Assembly: GCA_038245435.1 (NCBI GenBank)
Contig: JBBRSL010000018.1
Coordinates: 1 to 21,714 of the forward strand
Source of the DNA: JBBRSL01 sp038245435
GTDB taxonomy: Bacteria; Patescibacteriota; Saccharimonadia; Saccharimonadales; CAIOMD01
Reading direction: 5' to 3'
DNA: 21,714 nucleotides
Shown here: positions 5,839-13,094 of the stretch, in pieces
How the letters are laid out: every line of letters begins with the position of its first letter
Position numbering within the stretch: the stretch's first letter is position 1
Notes under the pieces: model-generated
The model's database searches: none
What the model saw: the letters and a program-made list of their open reading frames with translations, nothing else
Told to the model about the DNA's origin: nothing
Made by a program: the position numbers and the translations under genes

Positions 5839-6465
5839 ATGGATATGCATACAACTGGCGTTAAACCAGATTGGGAGAATATTAAACCGTCTGAACAGAG
5901 TGCTTTTCAGCGTGTAGCGCGTGAAACGCATGGAGTTGTTACGCCTGCGAACGCAGTGAGCCTTGCGGGGCTAGCTTTGGTTGTCGATGGTTCTAGGCGT
6001 CTGCTAAGTGCAGATTATCATGCAGGCATCCCTGAAATTGGTGTTGGCAGGGTATTAGATTTGGTTGATGGAGTAGTAGCTAATAAGACTGGCACTAAAA
6101 GCCCGCTGAGGGCCGGCGTAGACGCAGTGTTCGACAAAGTGGGCATGGTGGTTGGTTTGAGCGCCATTGCACAGCAAAGCTTAGCTCCAAAGCCCGTTAT
6201 TGTCGCGCACCTTGCACAAAATGCCGCAAATGCCGCAATTACAATGTCGGCAAAAAAGAATGGTGTTGTGCTTAACCCATCACAAGAAGGCAAATGGGCT
6301 ATGGCTGCACAAGGGCTAGGAATCGGGTTACACACAATTGCTCGAGGCCTGTTAAAAGGCAGGGCGAAGTATAGCCTCGAAGCAGCTGCCTACAGCGTAG
6401 ATGGTGTTGCGATATATTTTGGCATTGTAGCTACCAAAGGCTACCTCGACGAAGCACGCGGCTAA
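5839..6465 (+). CDS. CDP-alcohol phosphatidyltransferase-like protein
   Basis: This membrane-protein family transfers a phosphatidyl or similar group from a CDP-alcohol to an acceptor. The signature D-x2-DG-x2-AR-x8-G-x3-D-x3-D is recognisable at residues 74-99: D74, D77-G78, A81, D95 and D99 are kept, but AR reads AN (N82) and the conserved Gly reads Arg (R91). The length (208 aa) is normal. Hydrophobic stretches lie at about 36-50, 101-132, 150-170 and 185-200, less greasy than usual. No Shine-Dalgarno precedes the ATG at 5839 (a second ATG is at 5845). A TGTCATAGT extended -10-like element ends 8 bases upstream, so the mRNA may be leaderless. Activity is uncertain given the two substitutions. 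Confidence 0.65.
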   Translation: MDMHTTGVKPDWENIKPSEQSAFQRVARETHGVVTPANAVSLAGLALVVDGSRRLLSADYHAGIPEIGVGRVLDLVDGVVANKTGTKSPLRAGVDAVFDKVGMVVGLSAIAQQSLAPKPVIVAHLAQNAANAAITMSAKKNGVVLNPSQEGKWAMAAQGLGIGLHTIARGLLKGRAKYSLEAAAYSVDGVAIYFGIVATKGYLDEARG

Positions 6466-6494
6466 TATTTTTAGTTTTAGATTCCATAACTCAG

Positions 6495-6522
6495 AAAGGA
6501 GATTAGTGATAATCTTATCTGT
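6495..6522 (+). promoter_or_regulatory. Distant Shine-Dalgarno bridged by GNRA hairpin
   Basis: AAAGGAG (6495-6501) is about 22 bases from the ATG at 6523, too far for normal use. Between them, AGATTA (6500-6505), tetraloop GTGA and TAATCT (6510-6515) form a perfect hairpin, leaving 7 unpaired bases before the ATG. Folding would restore an effective spacing. Confidence 0.45.
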
Positions 6523-7092
6523 ATGAGTAAGTTAATAATACTTCGCGGACCTTCATCTGTAGGCAAGTCTACAATAGCTAACTATTTGCACAATTTTGGC
6601 ACCGATAACACAGTACTTTTGCCTAAAGACGTATTTGCCATAGATATCATTAAAGATAACCCTAAGCTCTACAAACCAATGCTTAGGGCTCTTGAAAAAA
6701 CTGCGCAGGAGTTTCTGGCTACCGATAGCACGGTTATTATTGAAGGCGCAATGTACCAACAACACTGGATTGATATGCTTGAGCGGCTTTCAAAAGTTGC
6801 AGACGAGACTTTTGTATTCTTTTTACAAGCTAAATTAAGCACTGTAATTGATCGCTCTGGGCAACGTAAGAAGAAAAGAGCATTAGCTGAAGAAAAAGTC
6901 GCAGAACTTCACCCAGGCGCGCAGCCAACTGGTTGGCCAAACGAGGTTGTAATTGATACAGAAAACATTGGTTCTGACCAAATAGCGAAACATATTGCAG
7001 AGCAATGCGGCATTAAGTTGGACGAAACCCAAGAAAAAGCTACTTGGTTTTCTTACTCTTTTCACCCTGACTGGTCTAATCTGAAAAACTAG
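6523..7092 (+). CDS. P-loop nucleotide kinase (AAA_33/CPT-like)
   Basis: A small cytosolic ATP-binding phosphotransferase. Walker A GPSSVGKST is at residues 9-17, at the very N-terminus as in shikimate kinase, chloramphenicol phosphotransferase and zeta-toxin-like enzymes. STVIIEGA (about 68-75) is a probable Walker B-type strand, and the RSGQRKKKR stretch near 111-119 could be a mobile basic lid. The length of 189 aa suits these families. The substrate cannot be told from sequence; antibiotic, nucleotide and polynucleotide substrates are all possible. The start ATG is fixed by an in-frame stop just upstream; its ribosome site is unusually distant. Confidence 0.7.
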   Translation: MSKLIILRGPSSVGKSTIANYLHNFGTDNTVLLPKDVFAIDIIKDNPKLYKPMLRALEKTAQEFLATDSTVIIEGAMYQQHWIDMLERLSKVADETFVFFLQAKLSTVIDRSGQRKKKRALAEEKVAELHPGAQPTGWPNEVVIDTENIGSDQIAKHIAEQCGIKLDETQEKATWFSYSFHPDWSNLKN

Positions 7093-7111
7093 AATGTCAT
7101 ACTGTAGCGAT

Positions 7112-7146
7112 TCCAATATCCAACGTCCAGCGTCCAACATCCAATT
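7112..7146 (+). repeat. Five tandem 7-bp repeats
   Basis: Five consecutive heptamers TCCAATA, TCCAACG, TCCAGCG, TCCAACA and TCCAATT fill 7112-7146, with TCCA invariant, in the gap between the kinase gene and its terminator. Confidence 0.75.
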
Positions 7147-7163
7147 TCAGTAGAATCGACAAC

Positions 7164-7190
7164 AAAGAGCGACAAATAGGGCGCTCTTTT
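7164..7190 (+). terminator. Rho-independent terminator
   Basis: AAAGAGCG (7164-7171) pairs with CGCTCTTT (7182-7189) around a 10-base loop and ends in TTTTCT. It lies between the P-loop kinase and tdk. Confidence 0.75.
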
Positions 7191-7242
7191 CTATACTGTG
7201 TATAGCTAAATCAAAAAAACAAATGTGGGAGCAAGAGGAAAA

Positions 7243-7941
7243 ATGGGCGAACTAATTGCTAATATGGGTGCCATGAACAGTAGTAAGTCTCTACTCGCTA
7301 TGGTAGAAGCATACCAACCGCAAGAAGGCGGCAAAGCGAGCACAATTTTAGTAAAACCCTACACAGACACCAAAAGTATGGGCAAAATAGTCACGCGTTT
7401 TGGCGCGCAAGAAAAACAAGTCGATATCGACCTAACCGATGAAATGTCGCCTCTCGACGAAATAGAGAGAATACGGTGCTTGTCAGGCTTAGTTTTACGA
7501 AAAGTAGTTGTTGATGAGGCGCAGTTTATGCAACCCTGGCAAATCGATGAATTCCGCGAATTTGCTGATTCAAATAAAGACGACGCAGACGTTGTAACTT
7601 TCGGGTTACGAACAGATTTCTTGGTACGATTATTCCCAGGTAGCCAACGTTTACTCGAAGTTGCGCATGAGGTAAGAATTTTGCAAGCAGACTGTTATCA
7701 CTGCGGAGCAAAAGACGCGAACTTTAATGCTCGACTCGAGAACGATGAATTTGTGTTCTGGGGTGCACAAAACCAAGTTGATGGCAGTAAGGTTGAAACC
7801 GAAGATAAAGAGGTTATTGTTACGACGTACGAAACGCTATGCAAAGAATGCTATAGTGCGCAAGTTAAGGAATCGGCACTTGCAGGGAATGTTATTGATG
7901 AATCGGTGTTATCTTTTGCAGGCCTACTGAGGCGTACATAA
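7243..7941 (+). CDS. tdk: Thymidine kinase
   Basis: Salvages thymidine to dTMP with ATP and so feeds the dTMP kinase at the start of the window. It is a type II (TK1-like) enzyme of 232 aa. P-loop GAMNSSKS is at 9-16, where the usual Gly before Lys is Ser. VDEAQF (90-95) carries the catalytic Glu, GLRTDF is at 121-126, and the structural zinc site has Cys pairs 151/154 and 200/203. The ATG at 7243 is chosen over an in-frame GTG at 7225 because AAGAGGAAAA places a good ribosome binding site before it. A TATACT hexamer (7192-7197) is the only promoter-like element seen. Confidence 0.93.
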   Translation: MGELIANMGAMNSSKSLLAMVEAYQPQEGGKASTILVKPYTDTKSMGKIVTRFGAQEKQVDIDLTDEMSPLDEIERIRCLSGLVLRKVVVDEAQFMQPWQIDEFREFADSNKDDADVVTFGLRTDFLVRLFPGSQRLLEVAHEVRILQADCYHCGAKDANFNARLENDEFVFWGAQNQVDGSKVETEDKEVIVTTYETLCKECYSAQVKESALAGNVIDESVLSFAGLLRRT

Positions 7942-7958
7942 GCCTGTAGTTAACACAA

Positions 7959-7987
7959 CAGACAAATAAACGTAAGCGAACTATACT
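7959..7987 (+). promoter_or_regulatory. Probable dnaX promoter
   Basis: CAGACA (7959-7964), a 17-base spacer and TATACT (7982-7987) resemble a sigma-70 promoter with a weak -35. It is placed about 30 bases upstream of the dnaX GTG. Confidence 0.45.
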
Positions 7988-8017
7988 AAATACACAAAGA
8001 GGGGACAAAAAAATAAA

Positions 8018-9538
8018 GTGAGCCAAGCGTTATACCGAACATACCGCTCCAAAACGCTCGACGAAGTCGTGGGGCAAGAACCAGTCACAACAGCGCTCAA
8101 AAATGCGCTTAAGACGGGTAAGCTGAGCCACGCCTATCTATTTACGGGCCCCCGAGGCGTTGGCAAGACAAGTATTGCCCGTATTTTAGCCTTCGAAATA
8201 AATAAAATACCCTATGATTCTGATAATTTGCCAATAGACATAATCGAAATAGATGCAGCCAGTAACCGCCGTATCGATGAAATTCGCGACTTACGCGATA
8301 AGGTACGTATTGCACCTGTTAGCGCACCCTATAAGGTGTATATTATCGACGAAGTCCATATGCTCACCCGAGAGGCCTTTAACGCGCTACTTAAAACGCT
8401 CGAAGAACCGCCAGCTCATGTTATTTTCATCCTGGCTACAACCGAATCACACAAATTACCCGAAACTATTGTTTCTCGTACTCAACGATATAACTTTAAG
8501 CTTATTGATGCCAAAGAAGTCGCAGCGCATCTAAGGACCATTGCTACCACTGAAAAAATTGATATTACTGATGATGCACTTGAACTTATCGCTCGTCATA
8601 GTGGCGGTAGCTTGCGTGACGCACTTAGTTTATTAGATCAGATTCGTAATACCGGCGGGCACATTGATGCCAAAGAAGTTCAAACAGCTATTGGCCTACC
8701 GACAACCGACTACATCACCAATTTACTGAAAGTTTTGGCGAGCGGGAGCCCTAAAGAAGTAATCGATGAATGCCGCGAAGCGAACGATAATGGCATTTCG
8801 CCAGTATTGCTTGCTCAATCATTGAGCGATGAACTCCGCCAGCAACTCACAAGTACAAAACCTGTGCTCGATTTGCAGACAAGTCTTGGGCTATTGCAAG
8901 AATTATTAAGCGTCGAATCAAGCTCGAGCCCTGATACGGCGCTGCAAGTAGCGCTTTTGGGGGTTGTGGCGGCTAATAAGGCCCCAATACCTGCCGCTAA
9001 AAGCCAAACAATAACCGAAACCGGCCCCCCGCTCACACTCAGCAAGCCCGTAGCAGCAGCCAAACGTGATATTGCAGCGCATGAGGCGAAGCTTGCCAAG
9101 GCTGAAAAGAAAGCCCACGCAGAGGCCATTGCACCACCAAAAGTCGAGCCAGTTACTCCGGTCGTTTTGGATGAAGCCGTCTGGCAATTGATGCTCGATA
9201 GGCTAAAAGAAACACACAGTACACTCCACAGCGTGGTTAGCGGCGCACAGGCTGATTTAACCAAGGTCACTAAGGGTGAAATGTCACTTAATTTTAAGTT
9301 TCCGTTTCACCAAAAACGCATCAATGAGGCACGAAACAAGCAAGTGCTACTTGATAAACTTGCAGTGCTTGGTGTAACCGGAGTAGAAATAGTGTGCGAA
9401 CTCCAAAAAAAGCTGAAAGCAGAGCCTTTACAAGAGGTAGCGCTCGAACCAATCAGCGCAGCTGACGTACCAGAACGCGACGAAATTTGGCTCGACCAAA
9501 TAAAAACCGTCTTTGGTGGCGCAGAAGTGTTAGAATAA
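8018..9538 (+). CDS. dnaX: DNA polymerase III subunit tau/gamma
   Basis: ATPase of the clamp loader that places the beta clamp on DNA. Of 506 residues, 1-240 form the AAA+ core: Walker A GPRGVGKT (44-51), Walker B VYIIDEVHML (107-116), LLKTLEEPP (124-132) and the sensor/Arg-finger region SRTQR (153-157). The four-Cys zinc module that normally sits between Walker A and IEIDAAS is absent: FEINK is followed by a short acidic loop straight into IDIIEIDAASNRRIDEIRDL. An Ala/Lys-rich linker (about 325-375) precedes a C-terminal domain that starts at VWQLMLDRLKE. The start is GTG, with AGAGGGGA upstream. An A AAA AAG heptamer is in the slippery phase at 9406-9412. dnaB follows 7 bases later. Confidence 0.95.
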   Translation: MSQALYRTYRSKTLDEVVGQEPVTTALKNALKTGKLSHAYLFTGPRGVGKTSIARILAFEINKIPYDSDNLPIDIIEIDAASNRRIDEIRDLRDKVRIAPVSAPYKVYIIDEVHMLTREAFNALLKTLEEPPAHVIFILATTESHKLPETIVSRTQRYNFKLIDAKEVAAHLRTIATTEKIDITDDALELIARHSGGSLRDALSLLDQIRNTGGHIDAKEVQTAIGLPTTDYITNLLKVLASGSPKEVIDECREANDNGISPVLLAQSLSDELRQQLTSTKPVLDLQTSLGLLQELLSVESSSSPDTALQVALLGVVAANKAPIPAAKSQTITETGPPLTLSKPVAAAKRDIAAHEAKLAKAEKKAHAEAIAPPKVEPVTPVVLDEAVWQLMLDRLKETHSTLHSVVSGAQADLTKVTKGEMSLNFKFPFHQKRINEARNKQVLLDKLAVLGVTGVEIVCELQKKLKAEPLQEVALEPISAADVPERDEIWLDQIKTVFGGAEVLE

Positions 9539-9545
9539 GAAAACT

Positions 9546-10913
9546 ATGGCGACGAAGTTAGGGACAATTCCACCGCAAAACCTTGAAGCGGAAGCATCAC
9601 TTTTGGGAGCTATTTTAATTGATGCCGATGCAATTGTACGTGTTGCCGATACGGTAGCTGCAGCTGACTTTTACGATGAGCGCCACCGCCATATCTACGA
9701 AGCAATCCAAAAATTATATGAAAAACATAGCCCAATTGATGTTTTAACACTGTCTAACAGGTTAAAAGAAGATGGCCTGCTGGACACAGTTGGCGGTGCT
9801 GCATACCTAACTGACCTTACAAACTACGTGCCAACAGCGGCTCACGTAGAACACTATGGTGAAATTGTGGCTCAAAAAGCCATCCGTCGCCGGCTTATTA
9901 AGGCCAGCCAAGATATGGTTGGTATGGGCTATGACGAAACGCAAGGTGTGAACGACTTAATTGAACAAGCCGAAACTGAACTATTTAAGGTGAGCCAGCA
10001 GCACGTTAAGCAAGATATCTCATCGATTGAAGAGATTCTAGCGGAGAGCTTTGATCGTTTAGACGAACTTCACAAAGACAAAGGTAAAATTCGTGGCGTA
10101 CCAACTGGCCTTCGTGACCTCGATAACATTTTAGCTGGTTTGCAACGCAGTGATCTTATTATTATTGCGGCTCGTCCAAGTATGGGTAAAACTGCGCTTA
10201 CCCTTAACCTGGCGCATAATATCGCGACTAAGTCAGAACAACCAGTTCTGCTCTTTAGCCTAGAAATGAGCAAAGAACAGCTTGTCGACCGCATGCTTTC
10301 GATGGAATCTGGCGTTGATGCCTGGAACATCCGTACCGGTAACCTGAGTGATGCTGACTTTGAAAAAATTGGTCAAGCTATGGGTACACTCAGTGAAGCA
10401 CCTATTTATATTGATGATTCGCCCGGCATTACGGTAAGCGACCTTCGTACGAAAGCCCGCCGCGAACAACACCAACGACAGCTTGGCTGTATCATGGTTG
10501 ACTACTTGCAACTTATGAGTGGTGGCGCTCGCTTTGGTGGTGAGGGTAACCGTGTACAAGAAATCAGTGAAATCAGCCGCGGGCTCAAGGCAATTGCTCG
10601 TGAGCTTAACGTACCAGTCGTTGCGCTGAGCCAGCTCAGCCGTTCGGTAGAATCGCGCAGCCCGCAAATTCCACAACTTGCCGACCTTCGTGAATCAGGT
10701 TCAATTGAGCAAGATGCTGACGTGGTAGCCTTTATTTACCGCGAGGATTATTACAATCCCGATACTGACCGTAAAAATATTACCGATATTTTCATCAAGA
10801 AGCACCGTAATGGCCCAACAGGACAAGTCGAACTATACTTCGATAAAGAGCGTCAGCGATTCCGTAGCCTCGATAAGCGACAAACCAGTAATACTCAACC
10901 ATTCGAAAACTAA
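9546..10913 (+). CDS. dnaB: Replicative DNA helicase DnaB
   Basis: Hexameric 5'-3' helicase of the replication fork. The 455-residue length is standard. The N-terminal domain (1-105: PPQNLEAEASLLGAIL, FYDERHRHIYEAI, VGGAAYLTDL) is followed by a linker and a RecA-like C-terminal ATPase with Walker A ARPSMGKTA (209-217), SLEMSKEQL, MVDYLQLM (Walker B), ALSQLSRSVE and LRESGSIEQDADVV. All key motifs are intact and no intein is present. It lies 7 bases downstream of dnaX and is surely co-transcribed, tying clamp loader and helicase supply together. Confidence 0.97.
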   Translation: MATKLGTIPPQNLEAEASLLGAILIDADAIVRVADTVAAADFYDERHRHIYEAIQKLYEKHSPIDVLTLSNRLKEDGLLDTVGGAAYLTDLTNYVPTAAHVEHYGEIVAQKAIRRRLIKASQDMVGMGYDETQGVNDLIEQAETELFKVSQQHVKQDISSIEEILAESFDRLDELHKDKGKIRGVPTGLRDLDNILAGLQRSDLIIIAARPSMGKTALTLNLAHNIATKSEQPVLLFSLEMSKEQLVDRMLSMESGVDAWNIRTGNLSDADFEKIGQAMGTLSEAPIYIDDSPGITVSDLRTKARREQHQRQLGCIMVDYLQLMSGGARFGGEGNRVQEISEISRGLKAIARELNVPVVALSQLSRSVESRSPQIPQLADLRESGSIEQDADVVAFIYREDYYNPDTDRKNITDIFIKKHRNGPTGQVELYFDKERQRFRSLDKRQTSNTQPFEN

Positions 10914-10934
10914 CTCCCGACTCCTTAGTTCTAA

Positions 10935-10943
10935 TGGTATACT
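10935..10943 (+). promoter_or_regulatory. Extended -10 promoter
   Basis: TGG-TATACT (10935-10943) is an extended -10 element lying only 12 bases before the ATG at 10956, with no Shine-Dalgarno between. The transcript would be nearly leaderless. Confidence 0.4.
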
Positions 10944-10955
10944 GGTGCTAAATAC

Positions 10956-12173
10956 ATGAAAAAATTCTTTAGTGTCGACTTTGATTGGCTGCAAACTCAT
11001 TGGCGTGGGTTAGCTAGTTCGTTGATTGTGGCGACTATTGCCATGTTAACCCTTAGTCTGCAACTGACTACGCTCGTGCCAGGTCAAAACAGATTTGAAA
11101 CAGAAGCACTCGCAATTATTAATCAAGTACCCTGGCCGTGGGACTCGCCGGTTAATGCCCCTTATAATGTGCCAGCTCATCTGATTGGAAGCGCCATTAA
11201 TAACCCTCTAAAAGCGGGGCGCATGGTAAGTGTTGTCTATGGCCTTTCTGCCGTTGCATGTATGTTTTATGTGCTCAAAAAGTGGTTCAATATTCGCATG
11301 GCGACCGTTGGCAGCTTGTTGTTTATCACGAGCAGTTGGCTGTTGCATGTATCGCATATGGCTTCGCCGCTGATACTTATGGTCTTTGCGCCACTGGCGT
11401 GCTTGGCAGCTTTTACATGGCTTATTCGAACCAAGAAATACAAGATTATTGCGGTGTTTACGTTTGTGCTGGCGCTCGCCTTTGCAGCGTATGTGCCGTA
11501 TATGCCGTGGATACTCCTTGTGACGGTGGCCGTACTCATTATCCAGACCCGTAATCAGCTTAAAGATTTTGAATCATGGCAGTGGTTAGCAGGTGGCGCT
11601 TTTTACTTTGCGCTCGTACTACCACTTATAATTGGCATTTTTAAACAGCCAAGTGCTCTTAAAATACTTATCGGTATACCGGCTACGCTGCCAACAATCT
11701 CTCAGTATTTCCATAATATGTTTAATCTTATCTTGACACCGTTTTTTCGTTCGCCACTCTTGCCAGAACTCCATTTAGGGCGCCTACCACTACTCGATAT
11801 TTTTAGCACCACAATGTTTATTTTGGGCTTATATTTCTACGCAACCCGTATTACTAATCGTAGAAGTTTAATATTATTCTTCAGCTTTTTACTATTACTA
11901 TTAGTTATCCCACTTTCACCAATCTATATATTGAGCGCAACAATACTTATGCCACTTATTTACATCTGTGTTATTAGTGGTATCGTCGAGTTACTGAAGC
12001 AATGGTTTAGCTACTTTCCGCGAAATCCGCTTGCCCGGAGCGTGGGCGTGGGGCTCGTTGTCGTAGCGATTGGCTTTACGAGTTTTTATCATCTTGAACG
12101 CTATTTTATCGCGTGGCCGAACACCCCTGATACAAAAAATGTGTACGTGGTACAATTAACAGATAAGAAGTAG
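10956..12173 (+). CDS. Polytopic membrane protein, GT-C glycosyltransferase-like
   Basis: A 405-residue integral membrane protein with roughly ten hydrophobic segments (about 20-42, 88-105, 113-140, 145-158, 162-192, 212-233, 282-302, 308-330, 332-350, 364-384). After the first segment an extracytoplasmic loop contains RFETEALAI, reminiscent of the acidic motif in the first loop of GT-C enzymes such as the PMT/ArnT families. VVYGLSAVACMFYVLKKWFNIRMATVGSLLF followed by ITSSWLLHVSHMASP also resembles these transferases. The canonical Asp-Glu pair is not clear, so this is a fold-level suggestion. Its position between dnaB and ybaB is unrelated to replication function. Confidence 0.5.
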   Translation: MKKFFSVDFDWLQTHWRGLASSLIVATIAMLTLSLQLTTLVPGQNRFETEALAIINQVPWPWDSPVNAPYNVPAHLIGSAINNPLKAGRMVSVVYGLSAVACMFYVLKKWFNIRMATVGSLLFITSSWLLHVSHMASPLILMVFAPLACLAAFTWLIRTKKYKIIAVFTFVLALAFAAYVPYMPWILLVTVAVLIIQTRNQLKDFESWQWLAGGAFYFALVLPLIIGIFKQPSALKILIGIPATLPTISQYFHNMFNLILTPFFRSPLLPELHLGRLPLLDIFSTTMFILGLYFYATRITNRRSLILFFSFLLLLLVIPLSPIYILSATILMPLIYICVISGIVELLKQWFSYFPRNPLARSVGVGLVVVAIGFTSFYHLERYFIAWPNTPDTKNVYVVQLTDKK

Positions 12174-12182
12174 GAGTTACTG

Positions 12183-12476
12183 ATGAGCAAGTTTGATCAA
12201 GCCAAGATGTTAATGCAAGTACGCAAAGTCCAGAAAGAACTTCAAAAGCTAACCATTGAAGTTGAAGCAGGCGAGGGCGCAGTTGTTGTAGAGATAACTG
12301 GCGAGCAAAAGATTAAGAAAATTCGTATTGATCCAGAGTATGTCGACCTTGAGGACATCGGTCAATTAGAGCGCTGGGTTGAAGACGCTGTTAAGGATGC
12401 CATTGCGCAAAGTCAAAAAATTGCTGCAGAGAAAATGCAACCAATGCTCGGTGGTCTCGGTAACCTTGGACTCTAG
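12183..12476 (+). CDS. ybaB: YbaB/EbfC family nucleoid-associated protein
   Basis: A 97-residue DNA-binding protein, a dimer in characterised members. It has an N-terminal helix (SKFDQAKMLMQVRKVQKELQKL), a central beta sheet with VVVEITGEQKIKKIRIDPEYV, and a C-terminal helix region ending MLGGLGNLGL. GTAGGAG lies in good position before the ATG. It starts 9 bases after the membrane protein gene and is followed by recR, the widespread ybaB-recR pair. Confidence 0.93.
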   Translation: MSKFDQAKMLMQVRKVQKELQKLTIEVEAGEGAVVVEITGEQKIKKIRIDPEYVDLEDIGQLERWVEDAVKDAIAQSQKIAAEKMQPMLGGLGNLGL

Positions 12477-12485
12477 AAAGTAACA

Positions 12486-13094
12486 GTGTCAATATTACCA
12501 AAAGCACTCGAAGCAGCCATTGAGGCGTTTGGCAGCCTGCCTGGCGTAGGCCCGCGTACCGCGGAGCGATACGCTTATTTTGTATTGCGACACGATACCG
12601 GCACTGCTCAGCGCTTGAGCGACAGCCTGCTAAGCTTGCATCAAGGTATTAAGTTCTGCCCAAAGACTTTTGCGCTTATTGATGCCTCCCAAGACGTATC
12701 TCCACTGTATAGCGACCCCGATCGCGACAAGACACTTGTGGCTGTTGTCGCCGAACCATTTGATATAGTTGCACTTGAAAAAACAGGTAGCTTTAGTGGC
12801 ACCTACCACGTACTTGGGGGCTTAATTTCGCCTATTGATGGTATGGGCCCCGAAAATCTTCGTGTTCGAGAGCTTTTGCAGCGCATCGCAGATGATGGTG
12901 TAGTCGAAATTATCTTAGCAACCAGTGCTGGGGTAGAAGGCGAGTCTACGGCGCTCTACATTCAGCAGCAGCTTATTGGCGCCGACGTGCGATTAACGAG
13001 GCTTGCTCGGGGCTTGCCCATTGGTGTCGATTTAGAATATGCCGACCAAATAACACTTACAAGAGCCCTCGAAGGCCGAACGGGGGTTCTATGA
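12486..13094 (+). CDS. recR: Recombination protein RecR, zinc finger lost
   Basis: With RecO, RecR loads RecA at single-strand gaps. The 202-residue length is normal. The N-terminal helix-hairpin-helix FGSLPGVGPRTAERYAYFVL (15-34) is intact, as is the Toprim-type part: VAVVAEPFDIVALEKTG, YHVLGGLISPIDGMGP, VEIILATSAGVEGESTALYI and TRLARGLPIGVDLEYAD. The zinc finger that should hold four Cys between about 57 and 77 retains only C58; the other three are gone, while the following SDPDRD is kept. The start is GTG at 12486, 9 bases after ybaB. The stop overlaps the next start by four bases (ATGA). Confidence 0.93.
   Translation: MSILPKALEAAIEAFGSLPGVGPRTAERYAYFVLRHDTGTAQRLSDSLLSLHQGIKFCPKTFALIDASQDVSPLYSDPDRDKTLVAVVAEPFDIVALEKTGSFSGTYHVLGGLISPIDGMGPENLRVRELLQRIADDGVVEIILATSAGVEGESTALYIQQQLIGADVRLTRLARGLPIGVDLEYADQITLTRALEGRTGVL

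Noticed and set aside
7112..7146. Heptamer array as a CRISPR
   Set aside because: Units are 7 bp, contiguous and without spacers.
8815..9270. Long minus-strand open frame inside dnaX
   Set aside because: Ser/Ala-rich shadow of the strongly conserved dnaX coding strand.
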